A stretch of 43,691 nucleotides of DNA from JBCCJA01 sp039045975 (GTDB taxonomy: Bacteria; Planctomycetota; Planctomycetia; Planctomycetales; Planctomycetaceae). How positions within the stretch are numbered: position 1 is the first letter of the stretch; every line of letters starts with the position of its first letter. Of this stretch, positions 18,250 to 27,078 are shown piece after piece. The DNA is taken from the NCBI GenBank assembly GCA_039045975.1, contig JBCCJA010000029.1:1-43691 (forward strand). The letters run 5' to 3'. The notes under the pieces are model-generated. The model did not search any database. It saw nothing but the letters and a program-made list of their open reading frames with translations, and was not told the origin of the DNA. Both the position numbers and the translations under genes were made by a program.

Positions 18250-19368
18250 ATGGCATATTTTATGAAAGGTCGGCTAGGACGATTGAAGTCTGCGGCGATC
18301 GATGAAGTCCTCGGATCGCTGCTCGTGATGCGTGTCCTCAGAACCGATGCCACGCCCTCGATCCGAGGCGTTTGGCCCGACGACGCCCCCGATCCGCTCT
18401 GCGGAGACCCCTTCCGCCTCTTCGCGGCGGCAGACGCGCCGCCCGACCTGTCGGACGTCGTCGACGGCCGGGGCACGACATCGCTCGGCGGGGCCGAAAC
18501 GTCGTTCGTCGACCTCCGTTTCCCTTCGTCCGCCCCCTCCCCGTTCCCGCAAGTGAACGACGTCCTCGTGCGGCGGTTCCTGCCGGCCGGCCCGCCGGCG
18601 TTCTCGGTCGTCTTCGTCGACGGGCTCGTGCAGCTCGGCTGGCGGAACGCACACGTCTTCGCCGCCCCGCTGCTCGCCGCCGGGGCCGAGGTGCTCGCCG
18701 TCGACCTGCCGTTCAATCACCGCCGGCTCCGCGACGGCGAGCCGCCCGGCCGCGGGATCGTCGCCGGCGACGCGACACACGCGGTCGCGACGCTGCGGCA
18801 GATCGTCCTCGACGTGCGGGCCGTCGTCCGCGGGGCCCTCGCCGAAGGCCGGCCGGTCGCGCTGCTCGGCGTCAGCCTCGGGGCGTGGGCGTCGCTGATG
18901 ACGACGCTGCTCGAGCCGCGGGTCGCGGCCGTGACGGCACTGACCCCGCCGGTCGACATGCTCGGGACGCTGACCTCGGGCGGCGTCGTCGTGCGGCCGG
19001 CGCGGCGTAACCTGCGACTCGACCGGGCCGGGATCGAGCGGCTGCGTGAGGGCGCCGCGGCGTTCTCGCTCGCCGACTGGCCCTGCCCGATCGCGCCCCG
19101 GGCCGTGACGCTGTATCAGGCGACGGCCGACCGCTTTGTCCCGCCCGGCCCGATCGGCGACCTCGCCGCCGCGTGGGGCGCGACGCTCCGCAGCCGTGTG
19201 CTCGGCCACCTCGAACTGACCGCCTTTCCGCGGCACGTCTCGGCCGTCGCGGCCGAGGTCGCGGCCGACTGGTCGCGACGTTTCAACGCCGGAGTTCCCG
19301 GCCCGGAAGGCCCCCAGCCGGCGGGACCGGCCCCCGACGGCTCCGAAACACGAAAGGCCGGCGTTTGA
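18250..19368 (+). CDS. Alpha/beta hydrolase family protein
   Basis: A 372-residue soluble protein. The nucleophile elbow is GVSLGAW with Ser209, preceded by the strand RPVALL; Asp294 (ATADRFVP) and His320 or His329 (GHLELTAFPRH) would complete the triad. The substrate is unknown. ATG 18250 has GGAG five nt upstream, but the first 20 or so codons end in A or T unusually often, so ATG 18328 (MRVLRTDATPS) may be the real start. Transcribed away from the Hsp20 pair across the AT-rich control region. Confidence 0.82.
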   Translation: MAYFMKGRLGRLKSAAIDEVLGSLLVMRVLRTDATPSIRGVWPDDAPDPLCGDPFRLFAAADAPPDLSDVVDGRGTTSLGGAETSFVDLRFPSSAPSPFPQVNDVLVRRFLPAGPPAFSVVFVDGLVQLGWRNAHVFAAPLLAAGAEVLAVDLPFNHRRLRDGEPPGRGIVAGDATHAVATLRQIVLDVRAVVRGALAEGRPVALLGVSLGAWASLMTTLLEPRVAAVTALTPPVDMLGTLTSGGVVVRPARRNLRLDRAGIERLREGAAAFSLADWPCPIAPRAVTLYQATADRFVPPGPIGDLAAAWGATLRSRVLGHLELTAFPRHVSAVAAEVAADWSRRFNAGVPGPEGPQPAGPAPDGSETRKAGV

Positions 19369-19432
19369 CGTCAAGCGGGACTCTCGACGCGTCGAACTTT
19401 TCGATGACCGCCCCCGTCGCGATACGAGCCGC

Positions 19433-19933
19433 ATGGCGCCCGCAGAGAACCCGGCCGAACCCCGCGTGCACGTCGCCCCCGACGGAGGGCCGCGGGTGGC
19501 CGACATCGCGGTCCCGCCCGGCCCGAGCCTCGCCGCCGACTGCGTCATCTCGGAGGCCGCGACACGACTGATCGAGGCCGACTGTGAACGGGCCTACCTG
19601 GTCGACGCCGACGGACGCCCGGTCGGGCTCGTGACCGCCGCCGCGGTGCTGCGGTCATGCTGCGTCGGTACGGCGGGCGACCGGCCCGCCCTGTCGATCG
19701 CCTGCCGCGGGTTCGGTCGGGTCGACGCCGCGACCCCGGTCGCCGAGGTCATACCCGGGTTCCGCGAGGACGCCCGCGAGCGGCTGGCGGTCCTCAGCGT
19801 CGGCCGGCTCGTCGGGGTCGTCAGGCGTCTCGACGTGCTGCGGGTCGCGCTGGACGGGGGGGGCCGCCGGCGGCCGCATCGGCTCCGCGGCCCGCACTGG
19901 CGGGCGTCGGCGCTGTCGGCCGCCGACAGGTGA
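19433..19933 (+). CDS. CBS-pair domain protein
   Basis: A 166-residue protein made mostly of two CBS motifs. The first is DCVISEAATRLIEADCERAY with LVDADGRPVGLVTAAAVL; the second begins PVAEVIPGFREDARERLAVL with SVGRLVGVVRRLDVLRVAL. CBS pairs usually bind AMP, ATP or SAM and regulate partner proteins; no partner is fused. The end is Arg/Gly-rich and basic. It follows the hydrolase gene by 64 nt and is convergent with the uracil-DNA glycosylase. Confidence 0.82.
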   Translation: MAPAENPAEPRVHVAPDGGPRVADIAVPPGPSLAADCVISEAATRLIEADCERAYLVDADGRPVGLVTAAAVLRSCCVGTAGDRPALSIACRGFGRVDAATPVAEVIPGFREDARERLAVLSVGRLVGVVRRLDVLRVALDGGGRRRPHRLRGPHWRASALSAADR

Positions 19934-19942
19934 CCGCGGCGC

Positions 19943-20740
19943 TCACCCGAGCTCGACGCCCATGTCGGCGAACAGCCACTTGAGGTCGTCCCAGACCTCC
20001 TTCTTCGCCGACGGATTGCGAAGCAAGTAACTCGGGTGATAAGTGCAGGCGACCTTCGCGCGACCGTGCTGAAAGAACTTCTTACGCATCCGCCCGATCG
20101 GCGTGTCGACGCCGAGCAGGTTCGAAGCCGCGACCTTGCCCCAGCAGACGATGTAGTCCGGGTCGACCGTTTCGAGCTGATGGTCGAGATACTCGCGGCA
20201 GGCGTCCGCTTCTATCGGCGACGGGTTACGGTTCCCCGGCGGACGACACTTCAAAACATTGCAAATATAGATGTCTTCTCGCTTCAGTTTGCAGGCCGCG
20301 ATGATGCGGTCGAGAAGCTGGCCGGCCCGGCCGACGAAAGGCTCGCCGGCCGCGTCCTCGTCGGCCCCCGGGGCCTCGCCGAGGAACAGGATCGAAGCCT
20401 GCGGATCGCCGACGCCAAAGACCGTTTGCGTCCGTGAGTCGGCCAACTCCTGACAGCGGCGACAGCCGGCGACGCGGTCGGAGACGATCTGCAGCCGCGT
20501 CGCGGGATCGCCTTCGGGGACCGGGTCTGAATGCCGACGGCTCGGCTGGGGCGCTATGCGGCCGGGAGCCGGCGACGTGACCGCTTCGAGCGAACTCGCA
20601 GCCTCATCGACCGACTCCGTTCCCCACGCGTGGAGAGCGACGCGGGCGTCCGGGCTCCCGACCGGCAACACGGCGAGGCCCGCCCGCAAATCGGCGTCGA
20701 GCCGATCGAGCAACGCCCGACGCAGGGAAGCGTGATCCAT
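19943..20740 (-). CDS. Family 4 uracil-DNA glycosylase
   Basis: Base-excision repair enzyme removing uracil from DNA, with a [4Fe-4S] cluster. The ATG at 20740 gives 265 residues, of which the first 85 form an N-terminal extension of unclear role. Motifs: VAGCRRCQEL (cluster Cys pair), FLGEAPGADEDAAGEPF (catalytic region GEAPG) and FVGRAGQLL, ICNVLKCRPPGNRNP (third cluster Cys and DNA contact), ADACREYL (fourth Cys) and YHPSYLLRNP (the H-P-S-Y-L motif). All family 4 residues are kept. Convergent with the CBS gene. Confidence 0.93.
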   Translation of the reverse strand: MDHASLRRALLDRLDADLRAGLAVLPVGSPDARVALHAWGTESVDEAASSLEAVTSPAPGRIAPQPSRRHSDPVPEGDPATRLQIVSDRVAGCRRCQELADSRTQTVFGVGDPQASILFLGEAPGADEDAAGEPFVGRAGQLLDRIIAACKLKREDIYICNVLKCRPPGNRNPSPIEADACREYLDHQLETVDPDYIVCWGKVAASNLLGVDTPIGRMRKKFFQHGRAKVACTYHPSYLLRNPSAKKEVWDDLKWLFADMGVELG

Positions 20741-20815
20741 CAGACGCACGGAGCGGGGCGATGACGAAGTCGGGGTCCGGCCGAGCCGAACGCCGGTTGT
20801 GAAGAAACGTTAAAG

Positions 20816-20840
20816 TTGCCCTTCGAGGCTGAAAGGGCAA
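20816..20840. promoter_or_regulatory. Inverted repeat upstream of the kinase gene
   Basis: TTGCCCTT (20816-20823) and AAGGGCAA (20833-20840) form a perfect 8-bp dyad with a 9-nt spacer, about 105 nt before the kinase start and 76 nt from the glycosylase start on the other strand. The position in a divergent spacer suggests an operator; no factor is implied by the sequence. Confidence 0.4.
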
Positions 20841-20942
20841 TCGCACCGTCTCTAGAGTCGGCACTCAGCTCGGAGCGGGAGTCCTCCGAAGATCCGCGCG
20901 GCGGCCTGTGACCGCGGCTTTCCCGACCGAGCGTGTCCCCTC

Positions 20943-21959
20943 GTGAAGCAAAGCGAACCTCCGCCGGGCCGGGCCGACGGCGACGGGTCGACCGCCCATC
21001 TGCCGGACGACGTCGCGTGTCGTCTCGACGGCGGCCCGCAGGACGACGCGATCGACGCCGCCGCACGCACGCGACTCGACGGGGTGGACGAGACCCGCAA
21101 AGTCGAAGTACCGCGTGCCCTGCCCGAGATCCCCGGCATCGACGTCCGCCGGGTCGTCGGCACGGGCTCGTCGGGGACGGTCTATCTCGGACGCCGCAAG
21201 ACGTCGGGACGGCCGCGGGTAGCGGTAAAGGTGCTCGCCGCGTCGCTCCGCGGCACGGTCGTCGAAGAACGCTTTCGCCGGGAGGTGGAGATCACGTCGC
21301 GGCTCGATTGCGTTCACATCGTGAAGACGACCGCCGCGGGCGTGACCGACGGGCTGCCTTTCGTGGTGTCCGATTGGGTCGCGGGGCGGTCGATGACGGG
21401 GCTCGGGCCGATCGCGGTCGGCGACGCGGTGGCCGTCGGGCGGCAGATGGCGATCGCGCTGACGCACATGGAGCGGGCCGGGGTCGTGCACCGTGACGTG
21501 AAGCCCGGCAACATCGTCGCGGACGGGGCGGACCGCGGCGGGCTCCGCGCGACGCTGATCGATTTCGGCCTCGCCCGCGGCCCCGACGACGACGAGACAG
21601 AGCATGGGCTCCTCTCTCCGCGGCAGTCGCTGGGGTCGCCGAATTACCTCGCGCCGGAGCAGTTGGAGCACCCGGGCCGGGTCGACTGCCGGGCCGACCT
21701 GTATGCGCTCGGCTCGACGCTGTACGAACTGATCTGTGGGCGGCCACCGTTCGTCGGCAAGCCCCGCGACGTCCTGCAGGCGAAGCTCAACGGCGACCCG
21801 GCGTGCCCGATCGAGTCACGCGTCGGCGGCCTGCCGGGCGACTTGCCAGAACTCATCGGCCGCCTGTTGCGGATCGACCGCGAAGAACGCCCCGGGTCTC
21901 CGCGGGAAGTCTTGGACACGCTGCGAGATATCGAGACGCGTCTCGAGGACAGCGGGTGA
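20943..21959 (+). CDS. Hanks-type Ser/Thr protein kinase, soluble
   Basis: A 338-residue eukaryotic-like kinase starting with GTG 20943. After an acidic, poorly conserved N-terminal 65 residues come the glycine loop VVGTGSSGTVYLGR, the VAVKVL Lys, the catalytic loop HRDVKPGNIVAD, DFGLA, the activation region SPNYLAPEQLEH and YALGSTLYELICGRPPFVG. All core catalytic residues are present. There is no transmembrane helix, PASTA repeat or other sensor after the kinase domain, unlike most bacterial kinases of this type, so it must act in the cytosol. No neighbour suggests a substrate. Confidence 0.9.
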   Translation: MKQSEPPPGRADGDGSTAHLPDDVACRLDGGPQDDAIDAAARTRLDGVDETRKVEVPRALPEIPGIDVRRVVGTGSSGTVYLGRRKTSGRPRVAVKVLAASLRGTVVEERFRREVEITSRLDCVHIVKTTAAGVTDGLPFVVSDWVAGRSMTGLGPIAVGDAVAVGRQMAIALTHMERAGVVHRDVKPGNIVADGADRGGLRATLIDFGLARGPDDDETEHGLLSPRQSLGSPNYLAPEQLEHPGRVDCRADLYALGSTLYELICGRPPFVGKPRDVLQAKLNGDPACPIESRVGGLPGDLPELIGRLLRIDREERPGSPREVLDTLRDIETRLEDSG

Positions 21960-22051
21960 GTCGGTAAACCGCCGCGTATCCCCGCAGAACGCCTCTGCCA
22001 CGCAGTGCCTCAAGCCGTCGACCCGACGCACCGTCACGCCGAGTGGAACCG

Positions 22052-22444
22052 CTATTCCGCCGCGAGGGCGGCGACTTCGTCCCCGCCCGGCAACTCGCCC
22101 GCCGCGATCAGATCGCCGAAGGTTTTGGCCTCGACCCGTGAGGGTAGAGGCTCGACCTTCTCGAGAAACTCAGGCAGCTTCTTGGCCAACTTCGACGCCG
22201 ATTCGCCGCTGTCGTGTTCGGTCGGCAGGCCGACCTCGAGCAAGGCCCGGCCGTAATCGTTCATCTGGTCACGTTCGTCGTCCGTGCCGACGTGACATAC
22301 GTGACAACGGTCCTCAAGCGCTTTGATCGGGTTCCGCAGGTCGCGGTACTGCTTCGCAAAAACTTTGACATACGGCGGATGACCGAACGCCGGGACGACA
22401 GCAGCGAGGGCAGCGACCCCGAGGAGAACACGGAACGGACGCAT
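22052..22444 (-). CDS. Exported small CxxCH protein, copy A
   Basis: A 130-residue protein starting at ATG 22444 (MRPFRVLLGVAALAAVVPAFG), giving a Sec signal of about 21 residues. The mature part has CHVCH, a single c-type heme-binding motif, near residue 47, and the shared C-terminal block NDYGRALLEV ... AKTFGDLIAAGELPG. An upstream ATG adds 16 residues that look non-coding. It is followed upstream by a paralogue (22509-22871) of the same plan. Heme attachment is inferred from CxxCH plus export; no other ligand is obvious. Confidence 0.75.
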   Translation of the reverse strand: MRPFRVLLGVAALAAVVPAFGHPPYVKVFAKQYRDLRNPIKALEDRCHVCHVGTDDERDQMNDYGRALLEVGLPTEHDSGESASKLAKKLPEFLEKVEPLPSRVEAKTFGDLIAAGELPGGDEVAALAAE

Positions 22445-22508
22445 CACGACTTCCCGCAAAACTAGTGGCTGGTGGCTGGGACTGCGGCACACGGCGGCCG
22501 GGAATCGA

Positions 22509-22871
22509 TCACTCGGGCGCGGTGCCCGGCAGCGTCCCGTCGGCGATCAGCATCCCGAACGTCTTGCCTTCGACAGAAGACTCCTTGTCTTCGATCAGCT
22601 TAAGAGCCTTCTCGATCTCTTCAGCCTTCCGCTCGTTCTTCTTCGTCAACGTCGCCTTCATCGCGGAACCATAGTCGTTCATGTCTTTCTTGCTGCGTCC
22701 ATAGTGGCAGACGTTGCATTTCTCTGACTTCGCTTCGGCCGCGAGGCCGTCGTAAGTCTTCGCGAACTGGCGGAGATAACCGGGCCGGGCCTCGGCGTGC
22801 TCGGCCGCTGACGCGAGCCAAAGGGCCGCCGAACAGAGAAACAAGCCGCTCAAAACACGGTGGGAAGACAT
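22509..22871 (-). CDS. Exported small CxxCH protein, copy B
   Basis: A 120-residue paralogue of copy A, with an N-terminal signal (MSSHRVLSGLFLCSAALWLA) and CNVCH at about residue 52. It shares NDYG, a charged Lys/Glu helix, and KTFGMLIADGTLPG near the end. The stretch between the CxxCH and the C-terminal block is shorter and rich in Lys. Both copies lie on the same strand 64 nt apart and probably arose by duplication. A role in extracytoplasmic electron transfer is a guess. Confidence 0.75.
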   Translation of the reverse strand: MSSHRVLSGLFLCSAALWLASAAEHAEARPGYLRQFAKTYDGLAAEAKSEKCNVCHYGRSKKDMNDYGSAMKATLTKKNERKAEEIEKALKLIEDKESSVEGKTFGMLIADGTLPGTAPE

Positions 22872-23101
22872 CTGGGAACCTGCATTACGGGTGGCGGATG
22901 GGCTGGCCGTGTCGCGTCCGGGCGGGAACCGGCGTTGGGCTCATTGTAGACCCGAAGCCGGCCGAGGACGCGTGTCGCATCGGCTGATCGACATGTGTAA
23001 GTAGACGGGCCGGACCCGCTTTCTGTCAACGATCTTCCCGCAACCGGGAAGTGCCGAATCGCGACTTAAGCCTGCCGAAAAGCATACGACCGGAGCGACG
23101 C

Positions 23102-26100
23102 TCAGGACGGGATCAGCCGGTCCCTGAGACGCACGACGTCTTCGGCGTAGCGGGCGATGTCGGCGGCGAGACGTCCGCCCGGCCCGCCCGGACCGCGGTC
23201 CGGCAGCCGGTCGTATCCGAGCCGGCGGGCCAGAAACTCGAAGTCGTTCGTCTGTTCTTCGGGCACGGTGAGATCGCCCGCGTTGCCGCGGACAACGCGG
23301 AGCGCGTCGATCAGTCGCCTCAGAAACAGGTACGCGGCCGCGAGCGTCATGTGTTCCTCGGCGGTGAGCAGGCCCGCGTCGCGCAAGGCGTCGATCGCGC
23401 GTCGCGTATTCGTTGACCGCAGGCTCGGGTCGCGGTGCCCGTGGCTGACCTGCAGGACCTGCACCAGATACTCGCAGTCGACGAGCCCGCCCGGACTGAG
23501 TTTCGCCTGGAACGTGCCGGCGGTCACGAGTTGGCGGATCTGCCGCTCGCGCATCGCCTTCAACGTCGGCACGTCGAACGGGACGCCGTTGTACAGCAGC
23601 TCGTCGCGGTCGGAGACGATCGTCCGGCCGAGCCGGCTGTCGCCGGCGACCGGGCGGAGCTTCACGAGCGCCTGCCGCTCGTAAGACCACGCGGCCCCGC
23701 CCGGCAGGTAGTAGCTGCGGAACGCCGAACGGGGGCAGGCGAGGTCACCGGCGGCGCCGTGCGGTCGCAGCCGCAGGTCGACCTCGAACATCCCGTCCTG
23801 CCGGGCCTCGATCTGTTCCAAGAAGCTTTCTGCGACCTTGTTGAAGTACACGGCATTGCCGATCGGCTCCGTGCCGTCGGTCCGGCCGTCGGAATCGAAC
23901 ACGAACATCAGTTCGACGTCGGACGCATAGCCGAGTTCGCGGCCGCCGCACTTGCCGAGTGCCAAAACCGCAAGGCGGGCAGGCTCTCCGGCCTCATCCC
24001 GCGGGCGGCCGTAGTTCGTCGTCACGACGTGCTCGGCGATCCTCAGCGCCCCGACGATGACGGCGTCGGCGACGTCGGCGAGTTCTTCGGAGAACCCGGT
24101 GAAACAGCCGACCCGCCCGACGATGTGCCGAAGGTCGACGCGAAACATCTCGCGGTCTTTGAACTCGTTCAGGGCCCGCCGCGCGGCCCGCAGGTCGACG
24201 TCGGCCAAGGCGGCGTCGATGCGGGCGAGCAGTTCGCCGCGGATCTCGAAACGGTCACGCGGCCGCGACAGCGCCGTCGCGTCGGTGACGAAGCCGATCA
24301 GAGAGTCGAACCGCAGTTTGAGGAAGTCCTCCCACAGGAAATCACTCATGCCGAGCAGCCGGGCGAGCGTCCCGAGCACCTCCGTCCGGCCGAGTTTCGC
24401 GACGTCGTCCGACCAGTCGTCGCGGGCGAACAACGCGGTGACGAGTTCCCGGAAGTGCAGCAGCGCCGCCTCCGGGTTCGGCGCCTGCGGCAGCATGTGC
24501 GTGAAGTTCTTGACCAGCACCGCCGCGGCGTGAATCTGGCGACGCGACGTCTCGCCGCTGACGCGTCCGCCGGCCTGCTCGCGAACCCACAGCGTGTCGC
24601 GGACGAGGTCGTCGTCGGTCCGCACGATGACGCGGTCGACCGCATAGCCGCACAGGGCGAGCGCGTTCGTCAGTTCGTACAGGAACCCCGGCGTGTCGTC
24701 GGCCCGGATGTGCAGGACGCTGTGCCGGTCCGAGGCGGCGTTGTCGATCTCGATCTCGACGGGCGGCGGCTCGGTCGATTCGCCGGCAGGGTACTCGCGG
24801 AGGGCGTGGGCGACGCGGCGGGCGAGTTTCGCCTGGGCCTCGGCGTGACGGTCGTCGAGGACGAGCGTCGCGAGCTCGGTCAGGTCGGCCTCGTAGCGTT
24901 TCCACACAGCCGGCAGGACGTCGGGCAGGTGCGCCGGCGGACGCACGGTCAACGCGTTGACGAACTCGCCCGACCGCCCCGTCAGGGCCGCGTCGGTGAA
25001 CACCTCGCCGTCGACGATGTCGAAGCCGTAGCAGAACAGCAGGCCGCAGACGACGGTGAGGCCGCCGACGTGGTCGATGCCGACGACCGTCAGCCGCCAG
25101 TCGCCGCGGTCGAGCCGCTCCGGACGGATCACGACCGGGCGGTCGGGGCGGACGCGGCCGAGCAGTTCGGCGTGCATCGCGATCTCACGTCCGCGGAACA
25201 CGTCGCGATACTCGGACGCGATCCGCCACGGGTGGGCCGCGATCGCGTGGTCGGTCATCGACACCGGCCCGTCGCCGACCGACGCCGGGCGTTCCGACAC
25301 GCGTCCGTCGCCGCCGAGGTACCGGCTGTAAATCGCCCGCACGGCGGCGACGTGCGACTCGTAGCGGACCAAAAATTCGTCCGCGTCGCGGAACCGCAGC
25401 CGCGACGCGAGCCGTTCGACGCCGGCCCGGTCGTCTGGGATGCGGTGCGTCTGCGTGTCGTGGGTGAGTTGGAGCGCGTGTTCGGTGGCCCTTAAGAAGT
25501 CGTACCCGTCACGGAGGATCCGGTGGTCCGCCTTCGTGACCCGCCCGGCGGCGAGCAGCCCGTCGAGTGCCTCTAGGGTGTTCGGCTTGCGGACCGCCGA
25601 ATCGTCACCGCCGTGCGTGAGCTGCAACGCCTGTGTCGTGAACTCGATGTCGCGGATCGAGCCGGTACCGCTCTTAACCTCGCCCCACGCCTTCGCCCCG
25701 CCGCCCAACTTCTCCTCGATCGCCGCCTTCGACGCCTTGACCGATTCGACGATCTGCGGCGTGGTCATCCCGAACATGATCGGGCGGGCGCGACGCACGA
25801 GGTCTTTCGCCGGGCCCCGCCCGCCGGCGATATGTCGCGCCTTGAGCAGCGCCTGGATCTCCCACGCCGCCGCGTCGCGAGAGAGGTAATTCGCGAACGT
25901 ATCGACCGGAGAGACCAACGCCCCCGAACGCCCCCACGGCCGCAGCCGCATGTCGACGCGATACAAAAACCCGTGCAGCGACGCCTGCGTCAGGTCGGCG
26001 ATCACGTCCCGGGCGACCGACACGTACCGCGCCGCGTCGCCGTCGGAGACGAACACGAGGTCGATGTCGGACGAGTAGTTCAGCTCCCGCCCGCCCAGCT

Positions 26101-26872
26101 TGCCGTATGCCAAGACCGACAAATCGGTCACGTCGACGCCGTGCCGCCCGGCGACCTCTTCGAGCGAAATCCGCACGACGGCCTCGGCCAGGTCGGAGAG
26201 CTGGTTCGTAACCGATTGCAGGTCGAGCAGGCCGAACGCGTCGGCGGTCCCGATCCGCAAGATCTCCCAACGCCGGTAACGCCGGACGGCGTCGAGACGG
26301 ACCGCCGGGTCACGCCGGTCTGACCCGGCGGGCCCCGTGACCGGGCCCTGGCTCTGCTCCGCGATCCGCTGCGCGGTGCGGAACTCGTCCTGCCACTGCC
26401 AGACCGTCTTCGCCTTCACCAGCGTGCCCTGGTGCGTCAGCCGACGCAGATAGTGCGGATGCCGGATAACGATGTCGGTCAGGAACGGGCTGACGTCGAA
26501 CAGGCGGATCAGGATCTCGACCGCCCGCGGGGTCATGCCGAAGTAGTCGAACTCGGCCGCCCGGTCGGTCACCGCCCGCATGTAACGACGCAGATTGACC
26601 AACGCCTCGTCGGGCCGGGCCGACTCCGCGAGCGTCGCCATCACCTTCGGCAGGACCGCCTCGAACGCCGCCCCGCCGTCTTCGCCGGCGATATCGGCGA
26701 GCCGACGCCGGGCCCTCCCGACGTCCTCGAAGCGGACGCCGTGCAAGACGGTCGTTCTCGATTTCGTACTTGAGGCCATCGTCACCGGCGTCGCGGTCGG
26801 GGGGCGGTCGTCAAGGTCGGCCCCGCCGGTGTGATCGTAACCCGGCGCGCGAAGGTTTTCTGGTACCGGCAT
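23102..26872 (-). CDS. glnE: GlnE adenylyltransferase with inserted ACT domains
   Basis: Adds and removes AMP on glutamine synthetase in response to nitrogen state. The first nucleotidyltransferase half carries GKLGGRELNYSSDIDL (257-272; Asp269, Asp271). The second carries GKCGGRELGYASDVELMF (973-990), where the second metal Asp is Glu987. Between them, residues about 590-645 (LTVVGIDHVGGLTVVCGLLF) and 703-765 (SVLHIRADDTPGFLYELTNA) look like the two GlnD-type ACT domains; typical GlnE lacks these. The whole is 1256 residues, while about 950 is usual. ATG 26872 has GAGG 8 nt upstream; ATG 26779 is an alternative. No glnA or glnB is nearby. Confidence 0.9.
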   Translation of the reverse strand: MPVPENLRAPGYDHTGGADLDDRPPTATPVTMASSTKSRTTVLHGVRFEDVGRARRRLADIAGEDGGAAFEAVLPKVMATLAESARPDEALVNLRRYMRAVTDRAAEFDYFGMTPRAVEILIRLFDVSPFLTDIVIRHPHYLRRLTHQGTLVKAKTVWQWQDEFRTAQRIAEQSQGPVTGPAGSDRRDPAVRLDAVRRYRRWEILRIGTADAFGLLDLQSVTNQLSDLAEAVVRISLEEVAGRHGVDVTDLSVLAYGKLGGRELNYSSDIDLVFVSDGDAARYVSVARDVIADLTQASLHGFLYRVDMRLRPWGRSGALVSPVDTFANYLSRDAAAWEIQALLKARHIAGGRGPAKDLVRRARPIMFGMTTPQIVESVKASKAAIEEKLGGGAKAWGEVKSGTGSIRDIEFTTQALQLTHGGDDSAVRKPNTLEALDGLLAAGRVTKADHRILRDGYDFLRATEHALQLTHDTQTHRIPDDRAGVERLASRLRFRDADEFLVRYESHVAAVRAIYSRYLGGDGRVSERPASVGDGPVSMTDHAIAAHPWRIASEYRDVFRGREIAMHAELLGRVRPDRPVVIRPERLDRGDWRLTVVGIDHVGGLTVVCGLLFCYGFDIVDGEVFTDAALTGRSGEFVNALTVRPPAHLPDVLPAVWKRYEADLTELATLVLDDRHAEAQAKLARRVAHALREYPAGESTEPPPVEIEIDNAASDRHSVLHIRADDTPGFLYELTNALALCGYAVDRVIVRTDDDLVRDTLWVREQAGGRVSGETSRRQIHAAAVLVKNFTHMLPQAPNPEAALLHFRELVTALFARDDWSDDVAKLGRTEVLGTLARLLGMSDFLWEDFLKLRFDSLIGFVTDATALSRPRDRFEIRGELLARIDAALADVDLRAARRALNEFKDREMFRVDLRHIVGRVGCFTGFSEELADVADAVIVGALRIAEHVVTTNYGRPRDEAGEPARLAVLALGKCGGRELGYASDVELMFVFDSDGRTDGTEPIGNAVYFNKVAESFLEQIEARQDGMFEVDLRLRPHGAAGDLACPRSAFRSYYLPGGAAWSYERQALVKLRPVAGDSRLGRTIVSDRDELLYNGVPFDVPTLKAMRERQIRQLVTAGTFQAKLSPGGLVDCEYLVQVLQVSHGHRDPSLRSTNTRRAIDALRDAGLLTAEEHMTLAAAYLFLRRLIDALRVVRGNAGDLTVPEEQTNDFEFLARRLGYDRLPDRGPGGPGGRLAADIARYAEDVVRLRDRLIPS

Positions 26873-27078
26873 CGGTACCGCCTCAACCGGCCATTAGGTG
26901 TTTGACCGAGGCAAAAACCTGACCTAGGCTCGCGGGACGCAGTCGGTCGGCGGCAGGAGCCGCGGGCTGGAGTCTTTCCGGCCCGCCGACAAAAAATTCG
27001 TCGCGAAATCTCCGACCCGGACCGCCCGACACGACGCGGCGTCCCCGGACTTTCGCGGCCCTGCCCCCGAGAGCCTCT

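Noticed and set aside
18096..18716. Longer Hsp20 frame reaching 18716
   Set aside because: Runs antisense over the divergent hydrolase; the normal Hsp20 start is at 18095.
23435..25495. A 686-codon plus-strand frame inside glnE
   Set aside because: It lies antisense to the well-supported glnE frame and has an Arg/Val/Asp-rich product with no motif; such frames are expected from GC bias.
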